Shown here: in pieces, positions 14,869-22,768 of the stretch | How positions within the stretch are numbered: position 1 is the stretch's first letter | Layout: the number at the start of each line of letters is the position of its first letter | Assembly: GCA_045589215.1 (NCBI GenBank) | Contig: JAZNOQ010000160.1 | Coordinates: forward strand, 1-39,056 | Source of the DNA: JAZNOQ01 sp045589215 | GTDB lineage: Bacteria; Bacillota; Clostridia; Oscillospirales; CAG-272 | DNA: 39,056 bases | Direction of reading: 5' to 3' | Made by a program: the position numbers and the translations under genes | Notes under the pieces: model-generated | What the model saw: only the letters and a program-made list of their open reading frames with translations | The model's database searches: none | What the model was told of the DNA's origin: nothing

Positions 14869-15933
14869 TCAATAATTCCGATAAGACTTTTCCGCAAGAT
14901 ATGCGTCGATCAGCTGCTGTATGCCGCGCATATCGGCCTCCGACTGAAAAATTGCGTCGAAATTCGTCGTTGCCTCTTTGTAGGTGTAATATTTGTATAT
15001 GAAATTCATAAAATTGAACTCGGTACTAATCCGTATGTCTCCGCAGAAGGAATAATCCTGCCCGACCGCGCTTTCGCCCGTTATCGCACAGTAGATCGAC
15101 AGCGTAGTAATGTAGCCCGTCAGCATATTGGGGTGATAACCGTCATCTGCGCTCTTACGGACGATAAAGCTGTTCTGGTCGTATGTCTGCTCAGCGCCCG
15201 GCACGGTAATGTCTCCGCGAATGAGCCCGTCCACAAGGCCGCCCCAATCGACGATGGTAACGCCCTTTTCCTCAAGCTCATCCAGCATAGAAAGCCACAG
15301 GTAATCATTTTCGTGCGCTCGTCTGGCAATGTGAAAAATAAATTTCACATTTTCGTTTGCCGCCTTAAAAACATCCATGACCTTTTGGCAATTTTCGAGG
15401 AATCCCTCTTCCGATTTGCTTCCGTACTGCATCACGACGTAATCAAAGGAGCGATCCGTGAGATAGCTGAGATGGTCCTTGCCCTTACAGCTGCTGTCCA
15501 CGCCGCATTTCACGAAAAGATCGGTAAAGCCGTGACTTCCGAAGGTCCAATTCGTAACCGAGACCTCAGCGCCGTTCGATCGGCAAAGCTGATAGAAATA
15601 GCCCCGGTCGTTGCTCCGCTCCTCCTGTGTAAGCACCTTTGTGCCTTTATCAAGAACAGCCTTTCCGTAATAGTTATGCGAATTTCCAATGAAAATGATC
15701 TTCTTTCCGTCAAGCGGGTGCACTGCTCCGGTGCCCTCCGTTTCGTCGTCTTCGGATTCATTCCCCGAGTCGTCTTCCTCTCCGTCCGTGGTGTCGTCTC
15801 CACCCGTGGTATCATCCTCGTCGGAGGGAATCATGCTTTCCTCGGCTTCACCGGCACCGGAAACATCGTCACATGCGCTAAAAGCGCAAAGACAGATGAT
15901 AAGAGCCAAGCATAACGCCAAAAGTTTTTTCAT
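14869..15933 (-). CDS. SGNH-hydrolase-like lipoprotein
   Basis: This is a predicted surface lipoprotein of 354 residues. A Lys-Lys signal peptide ends in a lipobox with FSAC, placing the lipidated Cys at 21. An acidic Asp/Glu/Thr/Gly linker (about 30-68) spaces a globular domain from the membrane. That domain begins IIFIGNSHNYYG, a GNS variant of the GDSL nucleophile motif (S85), and has D264-x-x-H267 in DDGYHPN, so all three triad positions are present. It resembles the DUF4886-type SGNH proteins of gut Clostridia. An esterase acting on cell-surface or external glycans is likely, but the substrate is unknown. It has a consensus promoter of its own. Confidence 0.78.
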   Translation of the reverse strand: MKKLLALCLALIICLCAFSACDDVSGAGEAEESMIPSDEDDTTGGDDTTDGEEDDSGNESEDDETEGTGAVHPLDGKKIIFIGNSHNYYGKAVLDKGTKVLTQEERSNDRGYFYQLCRSNGAEVSVTNWTFGSHGFTDLFVKCGVDSSCKGKDHLSYLTDRSFDYVVMQYGSKSEEGFLENCQKVMDVFKAANENVKFIFHIARRAHENDYLWLSMLDELEEKGVTIVDWGGLVDGLIRGDITVPGAEQTYDQNSFIVRKSADDGYHPNMLTGYITTLSIYCAITGESAVGQDYSFCGDIRISTEFNFMNFIYKYYTYKEATTNFDAIFQSEADMRGIQQLIDAYLAEKSYRNY

Positions 15934-15979
15934 CTTTCATCCTCGCTTTTACTTGTAGGACATCAAGCACTTCCGTTTC

Positions 15980-16008
15980 ATTATACACCATTTTTGCGGG
16001 GTTGTCAA
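15980..16008 (-). promoter_or_regulatory. Promoter of the SGNH lipoprotein gene
   Basis: A minus-strand TTGACA (16008-16003), a 17-base spacer and TATAAT (15985-15980) give a full consensus promoter 47 bases before the start codon. Confidence 0.87.
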
Positions 16009-16048
16009 TCTCTTTTCCGAAAATACGGTGATACACGATAATATGGTA

Positions 16049-16076
16049 GGGCTGTCTCACATATGTGAGACAGCCC
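16049..16076. repeat. Perfect 28-base palindrome
   Basis: Twelve-base arms GGGCTGTCTCAC (16049-16060) and GTGAGACAGCCC (16065-16076) enclose ATAT, which is itself self-complementary. There is no T-run on either side, so it is not a standard intrinsic terminator, though it lies just after the DUF4830 gene. A decayed relative (ATGTGAGACAGCC) lies at about 19670-19682 after the second PII-like gene. Confidence 0.75.
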
Positions 16077-16092
16077 CTTCGAATACCGCTGA

Positions 16093-16578
16093 TTATTTCC
16101 CCTCAAGCCCGCAAATGAAGCCGCTGACGTCCGCAGAGCAGATGTCGGCGCCGATCACGCGGTTACGGTAGAGCAAGAGGTTGACGTAGACCGTCCCCTC
16201 GTACCCCTCGTAGTTCGTGATCTCGTAGGTATAGCGCATTACGGTCTTCTTTTTGTACTTCGAAAGATCAAAGCCCTGCTCCTTCTGAAGCTCATTGTAT
16301 GCGGCGAACACCTTGTCAAAATCCGACGGGATCGTCACCTCAGCCTCTGCGACGACAGCGTCGGCGGTCTCCCACCCAAACTGCGCGAGGAAGCTCCTCC
16401 GATCGGCATCACTCTTGATCTTTGTGTAATTGTATGCCACCTCTCCCGCGACCGTTCCGTCCTCTGTGGTAGCGGCATAGGTCGGCACGAAGACGATCAG
16501 AAGCACGAGTGTGGTAAGTGCAAGCGCAACGACGGCAAAAAATTTCGCGGTGCTCGCCCGAAACGAATATACAAACAT
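16093..16578 (-). CDS. DUF4830-like exported or membrane-anchored protein
   Basis: This 161-residue protein has one hydrophobic N-terminal segment (about 11-33) followed by VPTYAA, so it is either cleaved after residue 35 or anchored. The exported part contains FLAQFGWE, the pattern EAEVTIPSDFDKVFAAYNEL and GFDLSKYKKKTV, then a YTYEITNY stretch and a final RVIGADICS. This series matches my memory of DUF4830 in Clostridia, whose function is unknown. GGGAGG sits 8 bases before the ATG. It is transcribed towards the SGNH lipoprotein gene, which has its own promoter. Confidence 0.7.
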   Translation of the reverse strand: MFVYSFRASTAKFFAVVALALTTLVLLIVFVPTYAATTEDGTVAGEVAYNYTKIKSDADRRSFLAQFGWETADAVVAEAEVTIPSDFDKVFAAYNELQKEQGFDLSKYKKKTVMRYTYEITNYEGYEGTVYVNLLLYRNRVIGADICSADVSGFICGLEGK

Positions 16579-16702
16579 AGTAAAAGCCTCCCGATTTCGT
16601 TTTGGTATATCGTATGCGCGGAAAGCTTTTCATATGCAGAAGGAGCGGGCTGAATTCGGCTGAAATCCCTGAGGAAAATCTCCCCTCCATAGCAATTCTT
16701 CC

Positions 16703-16731
16703 TTGACTTTTCTCCCCCGCTATGATATACT
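16703..16731 (+). promoter_or_regulatory. Promoter of the DUF1538/PII-like unit
   Basis: TTGACT (16703-16708), a 17-base spacer and TATACT (16726-16731) preceded by TG-A form an extended -10 promoter 31 bases before the first start codon. No further promoter is obvious before the second, third or fourth gene, so it probably drives all four. Confidence 0.8.
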
Positions 16732-16762
16732 ATATCCGTATATTACTGTTAGGAGATCGCTC

Positions 16763-17269
16763 ATGCTGTTCCGCTATACCGAAATCGAAAATAACGCGCC
16801 GAAAACGCTTCAGGATGCCGTTTCCGTGTCGAAGTGTCCCACGCTTCGCATTTGTCTATATCCGACCGCCACGCTCCTGCTTGTCGCGGCAGGCGTTCTG
16901 ATGCTGCTTTTACAGCCGATCAAGCAGTACCTCGTTTCCTCGATGATATTCTTCATCGTCGCGCTCGTTCCCGTTCTCTTTCTCTTCGATGCACTTTTCT
17001 TCCGTATGATGATCGGAAAGGGCGCGGTCGTTCTCCGAAAGCTCGCTTCAAAAGAGACGGTCTACGCCTATACGGACGTTTCGTGGAAATTTCAAAATCC
17101 GAAGGGCTCGCGCAGTGCGATCCTCGTTTATGCAAAAAACAAAACCGTCGCGCGGATCCTTCCCGGCGCGAAGGGCTACGGTGCAGTTCTATCTCTTCGC
17201 CACAAGGGCGGACTTACGAAGGACGAAAAGGAGCTTCTTCGCAAAGTCTCCTCTTCGCCCATCCAATAA
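16763..17269 (+). CDS. Small two-helix membrane protein, possible PH-like tail
   Basis: I cannot assign this 168-residue protein to a named family. It has a soluble N terminus, two membrane segments (about 31-50 and 57-80), and a basic, beta-rich C-terminal domain of about 85 residues resembling in layout the small bacterial PH-like membrane proteins (inference). ATG 16763 follows TTAGGAGA. It ends 21 bases before the DUF1538 gene and shares its promoter, so it may be an accessory subunit of that system. Confidence 0.72.
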   Translation: MLFRYTEIENNAPKTLQDAVSVSKCPTLRICLYPTATLLLVAAGVLMLLLQPIKQYLVSSMIFFIVALVPVLFLFDALFFRMMIGKGAVVLRKLASKETVYAYTDVSWKFQNPKGSRSAILVYAKNKTVARILPGAKGYGAVLSLRHKGGLTKDEKELLRKVSSSPIQ

Positions 17270-17290
17270 ACCGAAAGGGAGCGTCTCATC

Positions 17291-18814
17291 TTGATACAAA
17301 GTCTTTTCAAAAAATTCAAAGAAGCGCTCACGTCGGTCCTCCCCGTCTCACTCATCGTGATCGCGCTGAGCTTTACACCGCTGATCGATCTCTCGGGGAA
17401 GGAGCTGGGCGTTTTTATCGTCTCATCCGTCCTCCTCATCATCGGCATCGGAATGTTCAACCTCGGTGCGGATATCGCAATGACACCGATGGGGGAGCAG
17501 ATCGGCTCGGGGCTTACCCGCTCGGGCAATATGAAGCTCCTCGTCACGGTCTCCTTCCTGATGGGACTTCTCATCACGGTCGCAGAGCCCGATCTTTCGG
17601 TGCTTGCTTCGCAGGTATCAAAGGTAATGAACGGTACGACCCTGATCCTCGCGGTCGGCGTCGGTGTCGGTCTTTTCCTGCTCCTCTCGGTTTTGAAGAT
17701 CGTTTTTAAGAAGCCCCTTTCATCGATGCTTCTCTTCTTTTATATGATCCTTTTCGCCCTCTCGGCACTCCTTCTGCTCCGCGGAAACGGCGCATTCCTT
17801 GCGCTTTCCTTTGACTCGGGCGGAGTAACGACGGGTCCGATCACCGTTCCCTTCATTATGGCACTCGGCGTCGGCATCTCGTCAGCACTCGGCGGCAAGA
17901 ACTCGGGCGAAAACAGCTTCGGTCTCATCGCGATGTGCTCGATCGGACCGATCCTCGCCGTGATGCTGCTCGGTGCTTTCGTAACGGGTGACATCGGCTA
18001 CACCGTCCCCGATTACACAACGGATATTTCGCTCCTTTCGGTCCTTGAAACCCTCCTACATACCTTGAAGGAGGTCTCGATCGCCCTCGGGCTGATCGTT
18101 GCGTTCTTCATTGTCCTGCAGATCTTCTGCCTGAAGCTTCCCTTAAAGAAGCTCCTGCGCATCGCGGTCGGTATTCTTTATACTTTCGTCGGGCTCGTGG
18201 TATTCCTTACCGTCGTAACGGTCGGCTTTATGCCGATCGGATACAAGATCGGAACAGAGCTTGCATCCTCCCCCTCGTGGATGCTCATCGGATTTGGCTT
18301 CGTGCTCGGAATGGTCGTCGTTCTCGCAGAGCCTGCCGTCCACGTTCTCAACAAGCAGGTCGAGAACATCACCGACGGAACGGTCAGCCGCAAGTCGATG
18401 ATGCTCGCCCTCTCGATCGGTGTCGGCATTTCGATCGGACTTTCGATGCTCCGCATCGTCTTTGATTTCAGCATTCTCTACTATGTGATCCCGGGATATC
18501 TCGTTTCCCTCGGGCTCTCCTTCTTCGTGCCCGGTCTCTATACGGCGATCGCCTTTGACTCGGGCGGCGTCGCGAGCGGTCCTCTGACCTCGGGCTTCAT
18601 TCTTCCCCTTTCGATCGGCGCGTGCTGTGCGCTTCAAGGGGTGAGTGCCGTGATGAACTGCGCATTCGGTATCGTCGCAATGGTCGCGATGACACCTCTG
18701 ATCACGATCCAGCTGCTCGGCTTCAAGGCGGTCCTGTCAAAGCGAGTGAGCGAACGTATCGCAAGAAAGCGCATCCTCGCCGCAGATGACGAGCAGATCA
18801 TCCGCTTCATGTAA
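17291..18814 (+). CDS. DUF1538-family duplicated membrane protein, putative transporter
   Basis: This 507-residue polytopic membrane protein is built from two homologous halves. Half one has AEPDLSVLASQV (98-109) and FDSGGVTTGP (174-183); half two has AEPAVHVLNKQV (346-357) and FDSGGVASGP (422-431). Charged residues buried in repeated membrane motifs (E99/E347, D175/D423) point to an ion- or substrate-binding site, typical of transporters made by duplication. The family is DUF1538, with no established substrate. The start is TTG at 17291 because AAAGGGAG lies 9 bases upstream. Two PII-like genes follow, which suggests ligand-dependent gating. A sodium- or proton-linked transporter is a guess. 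Confidence 0.82.
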   Translation: MIQSLFKKFKEALTSVLPVSLIVIALSFTPLIDLSGKELGVFIVSSVLLIIGIGMFNLGADIAMTPMGEQIGSGLTRSGNMKLLVTVSFLMGLLITVAEPDLSVLASQVSKVMNGTTLILAVGVGVGLFLLLSVLKIVFKKPLSSMLLFFYMILFALSALLLLRGNGAFLALSFDSGGVTTGPITVPFIMALGVGISSALGGKNSGENSFGLIAMCSIGPILAVMLLGAFVTGDIGYTVPDYTTDISLLSVLETLLHTLKEVSIALGLIVAFFIVLQIFCLKLPLKKLLRIAVGILYTFVGLVVFLTVVTVGFMPIGYKIGTELASSPSWMLIGFGFVLGMVVVLAEPAVHVLNKQVENITDGTVSRKSMMLALSIGVGISIGLSMLRIVFDFSILYYVIPGYLVSLGLSFFVPGLYTAIAFDSGGVASGPLTSGFILPLSIGACCALQGVSAVMNCAFGIVAMVAMTPLITIQLLGFKAVLSKRVSERIARKRILAADDEQIIRFM

Positions 18815-18882
18815 GGCGAGAAGGAACAGCATCCGATATTCAAAACTTTTTACCGCCCAGAAGCGGCGGGATGGAGAACAAT

Positions 18883-19275
18883 ATGAAAAAAGCATCCACA
18901 AAGCACACGGAAAAGCAAGCGGCAGCAGCACCGCCGATCGCGCCCGAAAAGCTCCAGCTTCTCGTCACGGTCGTCAATCGCGAAAAGGCTGAATTTTATA
19001 CCGACCTGCTTCACTCCTTTGAGATCAATCTGCAGCTCTCCCTTTCGGCATCGGGCACGGCAAGCACGGAGATGCTGAATCTTCTCGGACTTTCCGACAA
19101 TGAAAAAAGCGTCCTTCTCAGCGTGATCCGCGAGGACCGTGCCGAGGCAGCGCTTGCTATGCTGGACGAAAAATTCCGAACCATAAGAAACGGAAAGGGC
19201 ATCGCCTACACGATCCCGATGACGGGTACGATCGGCGTTGCGATCTACCGTTTTCTCGCGAACATTCCCGCATAA
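18883..19275 (+). CDS. PII-like regulatory protein 1 (divergent)
   Basis: This small soluble protein of 130 residues has a PII-like pattern: a first strand LQLLVTVVNREK, a helix, a variable loop region, a second helix and a final GKGIAYTIPM strand comparable to the nucleotide-binding end of PII. A basic, Ala/Pro-rich tail of about 25 residues precedes the domain. The T-loop region (LSASGTASTEMLNLLG) is short and has no uridylylation Tyr. ATG 18883 is chosen because GGAG lies 6 bases upstream; an earlier ATG at 18871 lacks a site. It starts 68 bases after the DUF1538 gene. Classification is by pattern only. Confidence 0.68.
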   Translation: MKKASTKHTEKQAAAAPPIAPEKLQLLVTVVNREKAEFYTDLLHSFEINLQLSLSASGTASTEMLNLLGLSDNEKSVLLSVIREDRAEAALAMLDEKFRTIRNGKGIAYTIPMTGTIGVAIYRFLANIPA

Positions 19276-19302
19276 ATCCGAAAGAAGAAAGAAGGCTCTC
19301 TT

Positions 19303-19644
19303 ATGAAATTTACACACGAAGTCATATTCTGTATCGTCAACGCGGGATACTCCGACGCGGTCATGGACGCGGCAAAGGAGCTTGGCGCGAGGGGCGGTAC
19401 GATCATTCACGCGCGCGGAACGGCAAACCGCGAAGCCGAAACGATCTTCGGGATCACGGTACAGCCCGAAAAGGAGATCGTGATGATCCTCGTTCCCTCG
19501 GCGATCAAGGACGATATCCTTCACGCGCTTTACAAAAAGGTAGGGCTCGAGACTCCCGGTCAGGGAATCGCCTTTTCGCTCCCCGTCGACAAGGTCGTCG
19601 GCATCTCGGAGCAGACCGCGCCGAAAACAGACGCCGCGCAGTAA
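19303..19644 (+). CDS. PII-like regulatory protein 2
   Basis: This 113-residue protein is closer to canonical PII than its neighbour. It has an N-terminal strand, a helix (about 17-28), RGGTIIHARGT, a shortened T-loop (about 40-50), EIVMILVPSAIKDDIL, and GQGIAFSLPVDKVVGI, which parallels the GDGKIFV end of GlnB. It lacks the Tyr modified in enterobacterial GlnB. Such proteins form trimers that bind ATP, ADP or other small ligands in the clefts and act on a partner protein, often a membrane transporter. Its place 27 bases after the first PII-like gene suggests a homologous pair, perhaps a mixed trimer, acting on the DUF1538 protein. Confidence 0.8.
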   Translation: MKFTHEVIFCIVNAGYSDAVMDAAKELGARGGTIIHARGTANREAETIFGITVQPEKEIVMILVPSAIKDDILHALYKKVGLETPGQGIAFSLPVDKVVGISEQTAPKTDAAQ

Positions 19645-19706
19645 CGGACAAAGAAAGGCCGCCCCACTCATGTGAGACAGCCTGTGCTTCACTTGATACA
19701 CCTCGG

Positions 19707-20366
19707 TTAGAGCATTTCGCGGGTCAGAATACGGTACAACGCCTCGGTGTCATCGACAACTGCGATCGCACCCGCCGCGTTAAGCTCTGCGTGCGCTCCG
19801 TAGCCCCATGACACACCGACACACGGAATTCCGTGCTTTTTCGCACCCAGCACATCGAACGCAGTATCCCCGATCATCACGGCATTCGCCTTCGGGCGAT
19901 CCTTCCCGATCTCCTCAAAAAGATGCGTGATGACCTGATCCTTCGTATCGATCCTTCCGTCGAGCGACGCGCCCGCGATACGGCTGAAATACCGCGCAAG
20001 ACCGAAGTGCTGCAGGATCTCGACCGAGATCCCTTCGGGCTTCGACGTTGCAACGTACAAACCGTACCCCTCTTCATAAAGACGCGCGAGCAAGGACTCG
20101 ATCCCGCGATAGATGCGGCATTCGTATTTTCCCACCGAAAAATAGCGGCTTCTGTATATCTTCATCGCGTTTTCGATCTCCCCCTCGGGCACTCCGCTTT
20201 CACGGAAGGATTCCCGAAGCGGCGGGCCGATAAAGCGGTTTTCTCCGTCACCGTCGGGGACTGCAATCCCGTAATGCCCGAGGACGAGCTTCACGCTATT
20301 GATCACTCCCTCGCGTGAGTCGGTCAGAGTACCATCGAGATCAAATAAGAAAAAACGGTCTTGCAT
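19707..20366 (-). CDS. HAD-superfamily phosphatase, phosphoglycolate phosphatase-like
   Basis: This 219-residue HAD hydrolase starts with FDLDGTLTDS (nucleophile D9, acid D11), carries a helical cap (about 15-85), then VATSKPEG and the terminal MIGDTAFDVLGAKKHGIPCVGVSWGYG with the metal-binding Asp pair. The cap and end motif are those of the Gph/PpaX/YjjG-like phosphatases acting on phosphoglycolate, pyrophosphate or nucleotides; the precise substrate cannot be told. The gene diverges from dusB and has a consensus promoter. Confidence 0.85.
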   Translation of the reverse strand: MQDRFFLFDLDGTLTDSREGVINSVKLVLGHYGIAVPDGDGENRFIGPPLRESFRESGVPEGEIENAMKIYRSRYFSVGKYECRIYRGIESLLARLYEEGYGLYVATSKPEGISVEILQHFGLARYFSRIAGASLDGRIDTKDQVITHLFEEIGKDRPKANAVMIGDTAFDVLGAKKHGIPCVGVSWGYGAHAELNAAGAIAVVDDTEALYRILTREML

Positions 20367-20419
20367 ATTACACCTCTGTTTCTGTTGTTCGATATATTCC
20401 CGAAAACGGTCTTTCTATG

Positions 20420-20448
20420 ATTATACCCCTTTCGCGCGGCGGTGTCAA
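20420..20448 (-). promoter_or_regulatory. HAD phosphatase promoter
   Basis: A minus-strand TTGACA (20448-20443), a 17-base GC-rich spacer and TATAAT (20425-20420) give a full consensus match 54 bases before the start. No equally good promoter was found for the divergent dusB in the same 127 bases. Confidence 0.85.
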
Positions 20449-20493
20449 GCACTGACCACAAAAAACACAAAAAACGAAAGAGCATCCGCACCT

Positions 20494-21540
20494 ATGAAAT
20501 TATCTCCCTTAACCTTCGGAAAGGGCGAAACCGCCGTTTCTCTTCCCTATGCTCTGATGCTCGCGCCGATGGCGGGAATCACCGATCACCCCTTCCGCGC
20601 CCTCTCAAGAGCCTGCGGCGCGTCCTATACGGTGACCGAAATGGTCTCCGCGAAGGCGCTCGTTTATGCGAAGCGCAAAAAACGCAAAACCGAATCACAT
20701 TCGCAGACCGCCCCTCTTGCCGCGACCTACTGTGACGAATCCCCTGCCGCCGTTCAGCTTTTCGGCTCGGAGCCCGAATTCCTCGCAGAGGCGGCGCGTA
20801 TGATCGAAAGCGGCGAATATGACGGATGCATCCGTGAATGTCCACCTGCGGCGATCGACATCAACATGGGCTGTCCGATGGCAAAGGTCACGGGAAACGG
20901 TGAAGGAAGCGCACTTCTTTCAGATCCGCGCCTCTGCGCCGAGATCGTAAGCGCCGTTGAGAAGGCGACATGTCTCCCCGTGACGGTCAAGCTCCGTCTC
21001 GGTTGGTCGCAGGAATCGATCACCGCCCCCGAGGTTGCGCGTGCCGTCGAAAGCGCAGGCGCGTCGCTGATCGCAGTCCACGGCAGAACGCGGCAGCAGT
21101 TCTATTCCCCCGGCGTAAGCCTTGATGGGATCCGAAGCGTCAAGGAGGCAGTTTCGATCCCCGTCATCGGAAACGGAGACATCTTCTCGGCAGAGGATGC
21201 CCTTCGTATGCTTGACGAAACGGGCTGTGACGGCCTCATGATCGCGAGAGGTGCGATGGGAAACCCGTGGCTCTTCTCGGAGATCCTCGCAAGCGTGCGC
21301 GGAGAGGACTTCACTCCGCCCCCCTTCCCCGAACGGCTTGACGTAGCCCTCGCGCAGGTCATCCGTATGATCGAGGAAAAGGGTGAGCGCACGGGACTTT
21401 CCGAGGGGAAGAAGCATCTTGCCGCATATGTAAAGAACGTTCGCGGTGCGGCGGAATTCCGCGGCAGGATCATGACGGCAGTCCGTCTTTCCGAGGTCGC
21501 GGCGCTCTTTGAAGAGATCAAGGCCTCGGAAGAGGTCTGA
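20494..21540 (+). CDS. dusB: tRNA-dihydrouridine synthase B
   Basis: Dus enzymes use FMN and NADPH to reduce specific uridines in tRNA to dihydrouridine. The 348-residue protein is a TIM barrel with APMAGITDHPFR near the start, INMGCPMAKV containing the catalytic acid C127, HGRTRQQFY, VIGNGDI and MIARGAMGNPW, followed by a helical tRNA-binding tail. GYxxGNGEGSALL-type spacing after the Cys fits DusB. A short insertion (about 106-120) precedes the catalytic strand. The frame is open upstream to 20299, but the ATG at 20494 matches the family start; its ribosome site is weak (GAAAGAG). Confidence 0.95.
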   Translation: MKLSPLTFGKGETAVSLPYALMLAPMAGITDHPFRALSRACGASYTVTEMVSAKALVYAKRKKRKTESHSQTAPLAATYCDESPAAVQLFGSEPEFLAEAARMIESGEYDGCIRECPPAAIDINMGCPMAKVTGNGEGSALLSDPRLCAEIVSAVEKATCLPVTVKLRLGWSQESITAPEVARAVESAGASLIAVHGRTRQQFYSPGVSLDGIRSVKEAVSIPVIGNGDIFSAEDALRMLDETGCDGLMIARGAMGNPWLFSEILASVRGEDFTPPPFPERLDVALAQVIRMIEEKGERTGLSEGKKHLAAYVKNVRGAAEFRGRIMTAVRLSEVAALFEEIKASEEV

Positions 21541-21580
21541 ACATAACACATAAATGCACGTATAAAGAGAAAGGATACTT

Positions 21581-22714
21581 ATGAATCAGACACCCATTCC
21601 GCAAAAACATATACCTCCGCGCCGTCAGGATGCGGATAGTCAAACGGTCTCCCGCAAAAAGAAAACGGGGGGCGGCATTTCAGACCGCGCATATTGGTTC
21701 GCGCTCCTCATCTCTGCGTCTTCCTTTGTTCTTGCCGTTCTCCTTATCCTCACCGCATTCATAAATCCGAGCAAAGCACCCGCGGAAACGACCGATGAAA
21801 CGTCAGATCCTTCCGAAAGTGAGCCCTCTGCAAGCGTCGCCGTGACCTATCCGACCTCCCCGTCGCGTGACAGCTATCTCCTCTCGGAAAACGGAGACAC
21901 GATCGACGGAAGCCTGCTGTCTGCCGACTTCGCGATCCTCGTCTCCCTCTCTGATTACAGCGTCGTCGCGTCACTCGACGCCGACGCGCGTATTTATCCT
22001 GCCTCTATGACGAAGATCATGACCCTCATCGTCGCGTGCGAAACGATCAAGGACGCATCGGTCATTCTTACCGTCTCCGAAGAGGTGATGGAATATTGCC
22101 GCGATAACGATGCAACCGTTCTTGCCTCCGATCCGTTGGACCGATTTACCGCAACCGATATGCTCTACGGTGTCGGCGTGGTATCTGCGGCGGATGCCTG
22201 CATCACGCTTGCAAACCACATTGCGGGGTCAGAGGCGGAGTTCGTTAAGCTGATGAACGCAAAGGCTACATCCCTCGGACTTACAAAAACGAATTTTGCA
22301 AACTCCACGGGGCTTGACGACAAGAACAATTACTCGACCGCACGTGAGATGGCAACGATCCTCTCCTACGCGCTCGACAATCCCTTCTGCCGCGAGATCC
22401 TCTCGACCGACAACAGAACCGTCCTCGGCTACTACGATATGGACGGCGAGGAAAAGACCTACAACAGGCAGCTTTACAACACCCTTTGGAACCGTCTTTC
22501 GGATGCGGGGTATGAAAAAAAGATCCCTGCAAAGCTCTCCTGCGGTATGACGCTGCTCGGTGCAAAGACGGGCTACACCGACGAGGGCGGCTACTGTCTT
22601 GCATCCTTCCTTGAAGACGAAAGCGGAAAGCTCTACGTTACGGTCACCGCAATGGGAGAAAAGGTCGGCACGTCGATCACCGATATGGAGAAGATCCTGA
22701 ATGAGCACGGCTGA
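21581..22714 (+). CDS. D-alanyl-D-alanine carboxypeptidase (DacA-like PBP, S11)
   Basis: This low-molecular-mass penicillin-binding protein trims the terminal D-Ala from peptidoglycan side chains. The 377-residue protein has a basic cytoplasmic N terminus, one membrane anchor (about 36-62), a Ser/Thr/Glu-rich linker and an S11 domain. SMTK (142-145) holds the nucleophile Ser, and KTG (329-331) the third motif. The second motif, normally SxN, reads SAADAC (S202-A203-A204), so Asn is replaced by Ala. There is no C-terminal amphipathic anchor, and the N-terminal helix takes that role. It follows dusB by 40 bases, is preceded by GAAAGGA and is probably co-transcribed. Confidence 0.9.
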   Translation: MNQTPIPQKHIPPRRQDADSQTVSRKKKTGGGISDRAYWFALLISASSFVLAVLLILTAFINPSKAPAETTDETSDPSESEPSASVAVTYPTSPSRDSYLLSENGDTIDGSLLSADFAILVSLSDYSVVASLDADARIYPASMTKIMTLIVACETIKDASVILTVSEEVMEYCRDNDATVLASDPLDRFTATDMLYGVGVVSAADACITLANHIAGSEAEFVKLMNAKATSLGLTKTNFANSTGLDDKNNYSTAREMATILSYALDNPFCREILSTDNRTVLGYYDMDGEEKTYNRQLYNTLWNRLSDAGYEKKIPAKLSCGMTLLGAKTGYTDEGGYCLASFLEDESGKLYVTVTAMGEKVGTSITDMEKILNEHG

Positions 22715-22726
22715 CACCACGGATAC

Positions 22727-22766
22727 AAAAAGAGATCGGATCAACAGAGATCCGATCCCTTTTTTG
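22727..22766. terminator. Bidirectional terminator between dacA-like gene and dnaE
   Basis: GATCGGATC (22734-22742) pairs with GATCCGATC (22749-22757) around a 6-base loop. An A-run lies before and a T-run after (22760-22765), so it can stop transcription from both converging genes. Confidence 0.85.
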
Positions 22767-22768
22767 TT

